DNA of 24,254 nt from Prado023 sp049688395. Its GTDB lineage: Bacteria; Actinomycetota; Actinomycetes; S36-B12; CAIYMF01. The notes below the pieces were generated by a model that saw only the letters and a program-made list of their open reading frames with translations, had not been told where the DNA came from and did no database searches. The translations under genes and the position numbers were made by a program. The stretch lies in assembly GCA_049688395.1 (NCBI GenBank), contig JBAVKQ010000241.1, positions 1 through 24,254 of the forward strand, given 5' to 3'. This document shows, in pieces, positions 1 to 6,864 of this stretch (the first letter of the stretch is position 1; every line of letters starts with the position of its first letter).

Positions 1-2
1 GG

Positions 3-779
3 GCAGTGGCGGGCGCCGATGTGGAGCGCGCGGCCGAGGTCGCCCCGGTCCCAGCTTCCGGCGCACCCGCCGCTGCTGCGCGACCCGCGACCGACCCGGC
101 CGCCCCGGCCGAGAAGAGGGCCGCGATGCGCACAGCGATCGCGAACCTGATGTCGCGGTCGAACGCGGAGATCCCGCACTACTACGTCACGCAGACGATC
201 GACCTCGCGACAACGTTGGGGTGGCTGCGCGCCCACAATGCGGCCCTCCCGGTCGCCAGGCGGGTACTGCCTGCAGCGCTGTTCCTGCGGGCGACGGTGC
301 TTGCCGCGGCGGCGGTCCCCGACCTCAACGGCCACTGGGTCGACGGCGCCCTGCGCACCGCCGAGCGGATCGACCTCGGGGTCGCCGTCGCCACCCGCGG
401 CGGCGGTCTGGTGACTCCGGCGATCCCGGACGCAGGCCCCCTGCGGATCGACGACCTCATGGCCGCCCTGACCGACCTGGTCGTCCGGGCCCGGCGCGGC
501 AACCTGCGCCAGGCGGAGATGGCCGGTGGGAGCATCACCGTGAGCAGCCTCGGGGAGACGGGCCCGGACGCGCTGTACGGCGTGATCTTCCCCCCGCAGG
601 TCGCGCTGGTCGGCATCGGCGGGATCGTCGAGCGCCCCTGGGCGGTCGACGGCATGCCGTCCGTCCGCCCGACCGTCACGGTCGCGCTCGCCGCCGACCA
701 TCGCGCCAGCGACGGCCGCACCGCGTCGGCCTTCCTGGCCACGTTCGCCCACGCCCTGCAGAACCCGGAGGAGCTATGA
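3..779 (+). CDS. 2-oxoacid dehydrogenase E2 acyltransferase, 3' part (5' end outside window)
   Basis: C-terminal catalytic part of the dihydrolipoamide acyltransferase (E2) of a pyruvate or branched-chain 2-oxoacid dehydrogenase complex, which moves the acyl group from lipoamide to CoA in the cytoplasm. The frame is open to the left edge, so the lipoyl and subunit-binding domains probably lie upstream; the GTG at 6 is unlikely to be the real start. Counting from that GTG, an Ala/Pro-rich linker covers about the first 40 residues and the catalytic domain follows. It contains IPHYYVTQTIDL near the start, a central SSLGETG segment and the family active-site motif DHRASDG (family form DHRxxDG; His and Asp catalytic) near the C-terminus. 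The stop overlaps the ATG of the downstream acyl carrier protein gene (ATGA), so the two are translationally coupled. Which acyl group it handles cannot be told from this part. Confidence 0.88.
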   Translation, partial: AVAGADVERAAEVAPVPASGAPAAAARPATDPAAPAEKRAAMRTAIANLMSRSNAEIPHYYVTQTIDLATTLGWLRAHNAALPVARRVLPAALFLRATVLAAAAVPDLNGHWVDGALRTAERIDLGVAVATRGGGLVTPAIPDAGPLRIDDLMAALTDLVVRARRGNLRQAEMAGGSITVSSLGETGPDALYGVIFPPQVALVGIGGIVERPWAVDGMPSVRPTVTVALAADHRASDGRTASAFLATFAHALQNPEEL

Positions 780-1021
780 ACACCGACCGCGCGCACCACG
801 TCCTGCTCGATGCTGTGGGGCTCGTGGCTCCCGACGTGGAGCCCGCCGGGCTGGACCCGAGCGAATCCCTACGCGATCAGGCGGGCCTGGACTCCATCGA
901 CTTCCTCGAGCTCGTCGCGCTGCTCGCTGACGCACTGCGCGCGGACATCCCCGAGGACGACTACCCCCAACTGGACACCATCGATTCGGCCGTGGCCTAC
1001 CTCGCGCCCAAGCTGGACTGA
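776..1021 (+). CDS. acyl carrier protein
   Basis: Small acidic protein of 81 residues with the phosphopantetheine attachment motif GLDSIDFLEL; Ser40 is the expected modified serine. It fits a stand-alone acyl carrier protein: four-helix fold, length about 80, many Asp/Glu after the motif. Such proteins carry acyl chains as thioesters for fatty-acid, lipoate or specialised synthesis. The ATG overlaps the stop of the E2 gene (ATGA), so E2 and ACP are probably made together. This suggests that acyl groups may pass between the dehydrogenase complex and a carrier protein, or that the ACP supplies octanoyl/lipoyl groups for E2; both are inferences. No ketosynthase or other fatty-acid gene is nearby. 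The family call is firm, the partner is unknown. Confidence 0.9.
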   Translation: MNTDRAHHVLLDAVGLVAPDVEPAGLDPSESLRDQAGLDSIDFLELVALLADALRADIPEDDYPQLDTIDSAVAYLAPKLD

Positions 1022-1047
1022 CGACGGCACGGGACCAAGGCGCTCAG

Positions 1048-1063
1048 GTCACCTCGTGGTGAC
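1048..1063. terminator. small inverted repeat after the acp gene
   Basis: GTCACC-TCGT-GGTGAC forms a perfect 6-bp stem with a 4-nt loop, 26 bp after the acyl carrier protein stop. There is no T run. It may be a weak terminator separating the E2-ACP operon from the ATPase operon, or a regulator site. Confidence 0.3.
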
Positions 1064-1108
1064 GGCACGCCCATCGGGTCATTTCGCCTGATGTAGGGGC
1101 GACGTCGC

Positions 1109-1122
1109 GGGACCTTTGCCCC
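1109..1122 (+). promoter_or_regulatory. DosR/DevR-like box upstream of the V-ATPase operon
   Basis: GGGACCTTTGCCCC matches the palindromic DosR core GGGACTWWAGTCCC at 11 of 14 positions; two of the three differences are C for T. It is followed one base later by the -35 region and then a -10-like hexamer at 1147-1152. If transcription starts about 1159, the box centre lies near -43.5, where known DosR proximal boxes sit. The box also forms the right arm of a wider inverted repeat, TAGGGGC (1094-1100) with GCCCCTA (1118-1124). DosR controls hypoxia and dormancy genes in actinomycetes, and a universal stress protein, the classic regulon member, closes this operon. No DosR gene lies in the window. 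Confidence 0.6.
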
Positions 1123-1146
1123 TATCCGGGCACTGGGCTCCCTAAC

Positions 1147-1152
1147 GATACT
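1147..1152 (+). promoter_or_regulatory. putative -10 element of the V-ATPase operon
   Basis: GATACT agrees with TATAAT at four of six positions and lies 17 bases after a weak -35 region (ATCCGG, 1124-1129) that directly follows the DosR-like box. A poor -35 is usual for promoters that depend on an activator. The predicted start near 1159 would give a leader of about 32 bases before the ATG at 1191. Confidence 0.4.
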
Positions 1153-1190
1153 GGGGCTCGGCGCCCTTCCCCACGAGGGAGGTGAGCGTG

Positions 1191-1634
1191 ATGGGTGTGC
1201 GAGACTTGCTGGATCGGTTCCGGCCGAGCGGCTCTCCCGGCCCACCTGCGATGTCCGGGGTACCGGCTGACCGGGTCACCGAGCGGTCCGCGGAACTGGA
1301 GCCCGTGTTCGCGATGCTGGCCGACGTGCAGGGCGAGGTCGAGCAGATCGGCTCGGAGGCGCAGCGCGAGGCGCTGCACCGTCGCGAGCTGGCGGCGGAG
1401 CAGGCGCGCGTGATCCTCGCGGAGGCCCGGCGCGCGGCTGATGCCGAGCGCGCGCAGGCGGCCGCAGCAGCGCAGGCCGGGGCAGCCGAGCAGGTTGCGG
1501 TCCTCGTCACCGATGCCCAGGCTGCGGCGGAGTCCCTGGCCGAGCAGGCCGACGCACGCCGAGCCGCTCTCGTGGCCGACGTCGTCCGGGAAGCACGCGG
1601 GGAGCTTCTGGCCGTCATGGCGGACTCCCAGTGA
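1191..1634 (+). CDS. V/A-type ATPase peripheral stalk subunit (G/H-like coiled coil)
   Basis: First gene of the ATPase operon. The 147-residue product is dominated, from about residue 30 to the end, by an Ala/Glu/Gln/Arg-rich helix with heptad character and no hydrophobic membrane segment, typical of the G/H stalk subunit that pairs with subunit E and holds the A3B3 head against the membrane part. The start was chosen as ATG 1191 because a strong Shine-Dalgarno sequence, GAGGGAGG at 1175-1182, sits 8 bases before it; upstream in-frame GTG codons at 1182 and 1188 overlap or crowd that site. Its stop overlaps the GTG of the next gene (GTGA). Sequence conservation in this subunit is low, so the assignment rests on composition and position in the operon. 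Confidence 0.75.
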   Translation: MGVRDLLDRFRPSGSPGPPAMSGVPADRVTERSAELEPVFAMLADVQGEVEQIGSEAQREALHRRELAAEQARVILAEARRAADAERAQAAAAAQAGAAEQVAVLVTDAQAAAESLAEQADARRAALVADVVREARGELLAVMADSQ

Positions 1635-2566
1635 GCACCGGTTGGGTGGCCGCGGGGGTGCGTGCCCGGGCGATGTCCCAGCGGCGGGTCGGCGCCGCTG
1701 GCGCGAGGGACCTCGCCGGTCGGGCCAGCGTCGCTTCAGCGGTGACTGCCTTGGCCGAGACGCCCTACGGCCATGATGTGCGCCTGGGCCAGGACTTGGC
1801 CCAGGCGCAGCATGCGGTGGCCGCGACGGTCCTGTGGAACATGCGCGTGCTGGCCGGCTGGGTGCCGACCGGCTCGGCGCGTGTCTTGCGGAACCTGGCG
1901 GGCGGGTTCGAGGTGGCCAACGTCGACGAACGGGTTCGTGAGCTGGGGGGAAGCGCCGTCGACCCACCGTTCCGATTGGGCAGCATGGCCGTCGCGTGGA
2001 CTCGGGCTGCCCGGGCAGGATCCCTGCCCGAGATCCGTCAGGTGCTGGCCAGCTCGGCGTGGGGCGACCCCGGGGCGGACACCGCCGCCGCCATCCGCCT
2101 GGGCATGCGGCTGTCATGGGCGGCGCAGGTGTCGGTCGGTGTGCCGGAGGCCCGCGAATGGGCTGGCGGAGCGGCGGCGCTCGTGCTGGTCCGCGAGGTC
2201 GTGGTCGGCCAGGCCGATCCCACGACCCCAGCCGTGCGTGCGGCGACCCGACTGCTCGGATCGCGCTGGAGTGGCACTCGCACGCTGCGGGCGTTCGCCG
2301 ACTCGCTGCCCCCGGATGCCCGGTGGGCGCTGGACGGAGTCGAGGACCCCGGGGACCTGTGGCGCGCGGAGGCCCGTTGGTGGAGCCGGGTCGGGTCGGA
2401 CGGGGCTGTGCTGTTGCGTCGCCCGGTCACCACACCGGCCCCGGTGCTCGGGGCGGTCGCCCTCCTCGGGGTGGATGCCTGGCGAGTCCGGGCCGCGCTC
2501 GAGGTGGCGGCCCGCGGCGGGTCGGGTGCCGCGGGTGCGCTGGAGGTGTTCGATGCCGTGGCGTGA
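1631..2566 (+). CDS. ntpC: V/A-type ATPase subunit C (AC39-like)
   Basis: A 311-residue protein, close to the usual 320-350 of the family, largely helical with regularly spaced Ala/Leu/Trp and no membrane segment. Subunit C is the funnel-shaped socket that joins the central shaft (D/F) to the rotor ring of K subunits. Near the N-terminus it has VGAAGARDLAGR followed by a helical bundle, and repeated LREV/VREV-like helices later, as in AC39 proteins. The GTG start overlaps the preceding stop, and its last codons overlap the start of subunit I. Its place is unusual: it comes before I and K, whereas Thermus and Enterococcus operons place C after the K and E genes. The identification is by operon logic plus general fold features, since the family diverges strongly. 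Confidence 0.78.
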   Translation: MSTGWVAAGVRARAMSQRRVGAAGARDLAGRASVASAVTALAETPYGHDVRLGQDLAQAQHAVAATVLWNMRVLAGWVPTGSARVLRNLAGGFEVANVDERVRELGGSAVDPPFRLGSMAVAWTRAARAGSLPEIRQVLASSAWGDPGADTAAAIRLGMRLSWAAQVSVGVPEAREWAGGAAALVLVREVVVGQADPTTPAVRAATRLLGSRWSGTRTLRAFADSLPPDARWALDGVEDPGDLWRAEARWWSRVGSDGAVLLRRPVTTPAPVLGAVALLGVDAWRVRAALEVAARGGSGAAGALEVFDAVA

Positions 2567-3950
2567 GTCGATGGAGCCGGTCCGGATGCACCGGGTCGCG
2601 GTGCTGGCGCCCGACGAGAGCCTGCGCGACGTGCTGGTCGAGGTGGCCTGCTTGGGGGTGGCTGAGCTCGAGTCGGCCAGTGAGGCCGACGTCGGCGAAG
2701 CGGCGCGGCTCCTGGCCCAGTCCCCGCACGCAGACGACCTGACCCCAACGCTCCAGCGCGGTGCCGCGGACCCGAATGCGTGGGCCCGGGCCGGTCGCAG
2801 CGACCTGCTGGCCGGAGAGGCTCAGCTGGAGGCCCGGGCGTCGGCGGGCGTGGCCCGGGACCGGGTTGTCGGGATGCTCGGATGGGCGCCGGCCGCCGAG
2901 GTCGCAGGGATCGCCGACGCCGTGGCCGCCTTTGGCGGTGCGGTGGTGACCCTGCCCACGCCGCGGGGTATCGACCCACCGACGCTGGTGCACACCGACG
3001 CTGGGCTCAACAAGTCCCTCGCACCCCTGGTGGACACCTACGCGACCGTCCCGTACGCCGATGTCGACCCGACCGTGCTGGCGGGCCTGGCGTTCATGGT
3101 GATGTTCGGGATGATGTTCGCCGACGCCGGCCAGGGGGCCGTGCTGCTGGCTGGTGGGCTGCTGTTGCGGGCGGGGCGGCTCCCGCGGTTGGCGGGGGTG
3201 CGCCGGATCTGGCCGTTCGTGGTCGGTTCGGCGGTCGCGGCCATCTTCTTCGGGGTGCTGTTCGGGGAGTTCTTCGGGCCCACCGGCGTGATCCCGACGG
3301 TGTGGATCAAGCCGCTGGTGGAGCCGATCCTGCTCCTCGAGGTGGCTGTGGGCGTCGGGGCGATCCTGCTGGCCGGGGCCTATGTGCTGGGGATCGTGAA
3401 CCGCTGGCGTGAGGGCGGGTGGCGCACCGCGCTGGTGGCCACCTCCGGGGTGGCCGGCGCGGCACTGTTCCTGGGGGTTGGCCTGCTCGGCCTCGGGGCG
3501 TACGCGGGGGCCTCGTGGCTGGTGGCAGTGGGGGTGGCCGTCGCCGTCGGTGGCCTGGTCCTGGCCTACGTGGGCCTGCTGGCCGCGTCCGGGGGAGGTG
3601 CGGCCGGTGCCACCGAGGCCGGGGTGGAGCTGTTCGACGGCGTGATCCGGTTGGGCACCAACGTCGTGTCGTTCGCGCGGCTGGCGGCGTTCGGCCTGGC
3701 CCACGCAGCCCTGCTGGCGATGGTGTGGCAGGGCACCACGGCGCTGTGGGCCGCTGGTGGGCTGCTGATCCTGGCGGCGGTGCTGGTGTTCGTGGTCGGC
3801 AACGTCCTGACGTTCGTCCTGGAGGGCGTCGTGGCCGGTGTTCAGGCGCTGCGCCTGGAGTACTACGAGTTGTTCTCGCGTGTGTTCGTGTCCGAGGGCC
3901 GGGCGTTCCAGCCGTGGTCCATCCCCTGTGCGACGGAGCGTGTCCTGTGA
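2553..3950 (+). CDS. ntpI: V/A-type ATPase subunit I (membrane stator, a-subunit), compact form
   Basis: Membrane stator subunit that forms the ion half-channels against the K ring. The 465-residue product has a soluble N-terminal arm of about 165 residues, then about seven hydrophobic segments. Diagnostic motifs are MFGMMFADAGQG at the first helix, the SFARLAAFGLAHAAL helix whose Arg is the essential ion-channel arginine, and RLEYYELFSRVF with GRAFQPW at the C-terminus. The start was taken as ATG 2553 because GGAGG at 2542-2546 sits 6 bases before it; ATG 2571, just after the subunit C stop, is the alternative. The family is usually 600-700 residues, so the N-terminal arm is markedly shortened while the membrane half is complete. 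Its stop overlaps the GTG of subunit K (GTGA). Confidence 0.93.
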   Translation: MPWRESMEPVRMHRVAVLAPDESLRDVLVEVACLGVAELESASEADVGEAARLLAQSPHADDLTPTLQRGAADPNAWARAGRSDLLAGEAQLEARASAGVARDRVVGMLGWAPAAEVAGIADAVAAFGGAVVTLPTPRGIDPPTLVHTDAGLNKSLAPLVDTYATVPYADVDPTVLAGLAFMVMFGMMFADAGQGAVLLAGGLLLRAGRLPRLAGVRRIWPFVVGSAVAAIFFGVLFGEFFGPTGVIPTVWIKPLVEPILLLEVAVGVGAILLAGAYVLGIVNRWREGGWRTALVATSGVAGAALFLGVGLLGLGAYAGASWLVAVGVAVAVGGLVLAYVGLLAASGGGAAGATEAGVELFDGVIRLGTNVVSFARLAAFGLAHAALLAMVWQGTTALWAAGGLLILAAVLVFVVGNVLTFVLEGVVAGVQALRLEYYELFSRVFVSEGRAFQPWSIPCATERVL

Positions 3951-4375
3951 CTGTCTGGCTGATCTGCCTTCCCGTGCTCGTCGTCGTCCTGGCCACGAGG
4001 GTGGCCCTGCGGACCCGTTCCGGTGCTGCGATGCGGGTCCTGCTGGGAGTGAACGCGGTGTTGGCCGCCGCGGGGGTCGCGGTGCTGGCCGCGGCCGCCA
4101 ACGCGGGCTCGGCGGCTGCCCAGGCCTCGGGCGTGGTCGCGGCCGAAGCCACCACATCCTCGTCGAACTGGGCGGCGCTGCTCGGCGCATCGATCGCCGT
4201 CGCGGGCTCGTCGCTCGGGGCGGCGTTCGCCGTGGCCTACACCGGGGCGGCGGCCCTGGCCACCCTCAGCGAACGCCCGGAGCTCTTCGGTCGGGCCATG
4301 GTGATCGTCGGCCTGGCCGAGGGGATCGCCATCTACGGGCTGATCATCGCGATCATCCTGATCGGCAGTGCCTGA
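3947..4375 (+). CDS. ntpK: V/A-type ATPase subunit K (rotor ring proteolipid)
   Basis: Rotor ring subunit of 142 residues with four predicted membrane helices (about 3-20, 30-52, 74-106, 115-141), i.e. two hairpins. Only the second hairpin carries an ion-binding carboxylate, Glu125 in GLAEGIAIYG; the first hairpin has none, as in the duplicated NtpK type. The Gln/Thr-containing Na+ signature of Enterococcus NtpK is not evident, so protons are the more likely coupling ion, though this is an inference. Helix 3 has the Gly/Ala-rich packing pattern of the family (GSSLGAAFAVAYTGAAAL). The GTG start overlaps the subunit I stop (GTGA). A Ser/Thr/Ala-rich stretch at 54-73 links the two hairpins. Confidence 0.92.
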   Translation: MTVWLICLPVLVVVLATRVALRTRSGAAMRVLLGVNAVLAAAGVAVLAAAANAGSAAAQASGVVAAEATTSSSNWAALLGASIAVAGSSLGAAFAVAYTGAAALATLSERPELFGRAMVIVGLAEGIAIYGLIIAIILIGSA

Positions 4376-4376
4376 C

Positions 4377-4589
4377 ATGGGCCGCGTGGCCGCGATCGGG
4401 CAGACCGTGCGCACGCAGGGCCTGTCCCTGGCCGGGGTGATGGTGCTGCCCGGGGAGGATGCCACGCAGGTGCGCGACAGCTGGGCAGCACTTCCCGAGG
4501 ATGTGGAGGTGGTCATCCTCACCCCTGAGGCCTTCGCCGCCCTCGTGCCGAGTCGGGTCGGGCCGTTGACGGTGGTGATGCCGGGATGA
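4377..4589 (+). CDS. ntpG: V/A-type ATPase subunit F, short form
   Basis: Shaft subunit that sits with D in the centre of the A3B3 head. The N-terminus GRVAAIGQTV followed by LSLAGVMVL is the Rossmann-like beginning of the family, and VEVVILTPEAF matches the strand 3-helix region. At 70 residues it is shorter than the usual 100 or so: it ends after the fourth strand (PLTVVMPG) and lacks the long C-terminal helix that wraps round subunit D. The ATG at 4377 lies one base after the subunit K stop; an in-frame GTG at 4368 would add three residues and overlap K. No clear Shine-Dalgarno is present, so translation probably depends on coupling. The last codons overlap the ATG of subunit E (ATGA). Confidence 0.82.
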   Translation: MGRVAAIGQTVRTQGLSLAGVMVLPGEDATQVRDSWAALPEDVEVVILTPEAFAALVPSRVGPLTVVMPG

Positions 4590-5107
4590 CACCCCAGGCC
4601 GCGGTGGACGCCGACTCCCTCGCGCCGCTGGCTGCGGCGCTGCGGGACCGTGCCCGCGCCGCGGCCGCGGAGCTCCTGTCCCAGGCGGACGCCGACGCCC
4701 AAGCGGTGCTGGCCGCTGCCCAGCAGGAGGCGGATGACCTGCTCGCCGAGGCCCGGACCAAGGGGGCTGCGGACAGGGCAGCGGTTCTGGCCGCCCAGCG
4801 CGCCGGCGCCCAACGGCGGGCCCACGGCGTCCTTCTCGCCGCACAACTGACCGCCCACCACGACCTGCGGGGCGCCGCCCGTGAGGCGGTGCGTGCCCTG
4901 CGCGACGACCCGGACTACCCGATCATGCTCGAGGCCCTGCGTGCCCGCGCGCGCGATGATATTGGGGCCGGTGCCGCGATCACCGAGCTCGAGGATGGCG
5001 GCATCGTGGCCGAGTCGGGACCCCGCCGGGTGGAGTACTCCCTGCAGGCGCTGGCCGACGACCTGGTGGACCAGGGGATCGCGCACGCGGAGCCGTGGTC
5101 GGAATGA
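4586..5107 (+). CDS. ntpE: V/A-type ATPase peripheral stalk subunit E
   Basis: A 173-residue protein with an N-terminal coiled coil of about 85 residues (Ala/Glu/Gln/Arg-rich, e.g. LLAEARTKGAADRAAVL) followed by a mixed alpha/beta globular domain containing DIGAGAAITELEDGG and a final SLQALADDL helix. This is the layout of subunit E, the other half of the peripheral stalk with the G/H subunit encoded at 1191. The globular domain binds the top of subunit B. Length is slightly below the usual 185-200. The ATG overlaps the subunit F stop and its own stop overlaps the ATG of subunit A, both ATGA. Confidence 0.88.
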   Translation: MTPQAAVDADSLAPLAAALRDRARAAAAELLSQADADAQAVLAAAQQEADDLLAEARTKGAADRAAVLAAQRAGAQRRAHGVLLAAQLTAHHDLRGAAREAVRALRDDPDYPIMLEALRARARDDIGAGAAITELEDGGIVAESGPRRVEYSLQALADDLVDQGIAHAEPWSE

Positions 5108-6864
5108 CCAGCCGGGCGCTCGACGACCACGGCCCCACCGGGAGGGTGGTCCGGGTCAGCGGCCCCCTGGTGGAGGTCGAGGGACTCGACGATGTGGCGA
5201 TGTCCGACATGGTGCAGCTCGGCAAGAGTCTGCTGCCCGGCGAGCTGGTGGCCCTGTCCGACGGGGTGGCCACGGTGCAGTCCTACGAGTACTCCGGGGG
5301 CCTGACCCCGGGGGACCCGGTCCGACCGGTCGGGGAGCCGTTGTCGGCCTGGCTGGGCCCCGGGCTGCTCTGTGGCATGTTCGACGGGCTGCTGCGCCCG
5401 CTGCTGGGCGCCGACACCTGGCTGCGCCCCGGTGGTCCGGTCCCGCCGGACACCCGCACGTGGGCATTCGAGCCGCACGCTGCAATGGGCGATGACCTGG
5501 CGCCCGGAGCCACTCTGGGGGTGGTCCACACCGAGGGCCCACTCGTGCTGCGGGTCCTCGTGCCCCCGCGGGCCGGCGGCCGGGTTGATCGGCTCGCCGA
5601 CCCCGGTACCTACGCCGCCGAGGCCTCCCTGGCTCTCGTCGGCGGGGTCGAGGTGCGGATGGGGCAGCGTTGGCCGGTGCGCCGGGCCCGCCCGCACCGC
5701 GGCCGGGTCGAGACCGGGGAGCCGCTGGTCACCGGTCAGCGAGTCTTGGACCTGCTCTACCCGATCGCGCTGGGCAGCAGCGCCGGTGTGCCCGGCGGGT
5801 TCGGCACGGGAAAGACCGTCCTGCTCCAACAGGTGGCCAAGTGGTGCACCGCGGATGTGATCGTCTACGTCGGATGCGGTGAGCGGGGCAACGAGATGGC
5901 CGATGTGGTGGCCGAGCTGGCCGACCTGGTCGACCCCCGGACCGGGGGCCACCTGGCCCAGCGGACCGTTGTCATCGCCAACACCTCCAACATGCCGATG
6001 ATGGCCCGGGAGGCCAGCGTCTACACCGGCATGACCGTGGCGGAGTACTTCCGGGACATGGGGCTGCACGCAGTGGTGATCGCGGACTCCACCTCGAGGT
6101 GGGCTGAGGCGCTGCGGGAGTTCGCCTCCCGATCCGGCGCGATGCCTGCCGAGGAGGGCTACCCATCCAGCCTCGCGTCATCGCTGGCCGCGTTCTACGA
6201 GCGCGCCGGACACGTCGACACCCTCGGCGGGCTGCGCGGCTCGGTGACGGTGATCGGGGCGGTCTCCCCGCCGGGCGGGGACGTCACCGAGCCGGTGAGT
6301 GCCAACACGGAGCGGTTCGTGCGCAGCCTGTGGTCCCTGGATCGTGACCTGGCCTACGCCCGGCACTACCCGGCGGTGTCCTGGGGGGCGTCGTTCTCCC
6401 GGGACGCGGTCCGGGTCGGCGCCTGGCACGCAGCGCGCGGGGACGCGGCCTGGGCCGGTCGCCGCAGCCGGGTGCTGTCCCTGGTCGCCGAGGCTGACCG
6501 GCTCGCCGCACTGGCCGACCTGGTGGGCGTCGGATCGATGCCCGGGCCCGAGCGGGTGGTGCTGCTCACTGGTCGGCTGCTGCGCGAGGCGGTCCTGCAG
6601 CAGAGCGCCCTGTCGGCCAACGACGCAGTGTGCTCCCCGGCCAAGGCCGCGGCCCTGGTGGACGCGGTCCTGGCGGTTCACGACCGGAGCCTGGCCCTGC
6701 TCCACGACGGCGCCCTGGCCTCCCTGATCGAGGAGACCGACTGGGGTCCGTTGGTGCGGGCCCGCGACGAGACCGGCCCGGAGGACGCCGAGGGCGTCGG
6801 GGTCCGCCTCGACCAGGTGCTGGCCGAGCTGGACGCCCTGGCCCCGGACGGGGCGACGCCATGA
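5104..6864 (+). CDS. ntpA: V/A-type ATPase catalytic subunit A
   Basis: Catalytic ATP-hydrolysing or ATP-synthesising subunit of the head, 586 residues, the normal length. An N-terminal beta-barrel (about 1-75) is followed by the bulge or non-homologous region typical of A subunits (about 110-190). The nucleotide-binding domain has the P-loop GGFGTGKTV (Lys237), the GCGERGNEMADV segment with the catalytic Glu, and the Walker B region VVIADSTSRWAEALRE. SLAAFYERAG and ADRLAALADLVG are also family hallmarks. The start was set at ATG 5104, overlapping the subunit E stop; a GTG at 5095 would add three residues. Its stop overlaps the subunit B ATG (ATGA). The P-loop has Gly-Gly-Phe-Gly-Thr where many family members have Gly-Pro-Phe-Gly-Ser, a mild change unlikely to abolish activity. 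Confidence 0.97.
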   Translation: MTSRALDDHGPTGRVVRVSGPLVEVEGLDDVAMSDMVQLGKSLLPGELVALSDGVATVQSYEYSGGLTPGDPVRPVGEPLSAWLGPGLLCGMFDGLLRPLLGADTWLRPGGPVPPDTRTWAFEPHAAMGDDLAPGATLGVVHTEGPLVLRVLVPPRAGGRVDRLADPGTYAAEASLALVGGVEVRMGQRWPVRRARPHRGRVETGEPLVTGQRVLDLLYPIALGSSAGVPGGFGTGKTVLLQQVAKWCTADVIVYVGCGERGNEMADVVAELADLVDPRTGGHLAQRTVVIANTSNMPMMAREASVYTGMTVAEYFRDMGLHAVVIADSTSRWAEALREFASRSGAMPAEEGYPSSLASSLAAFYERAGHVDTLGGLRGSVTVIGAVSPPGGDVTEPVSANTERFVRSLWSLDRDLAYARHYPAVSWGASFSRDAVRVGAWHAARGDAAWAGRRSRVLSLVAEADRLAALADLVGVGSMPGPERVVLLTGRLLREAVLQQSALSANDAVCSPAKAAALVDAVLAVHDRSLALLHDGALASLIEETDWGPLVRARDETGPEDAEGVGVRLDQVLAELDALAPDGATP

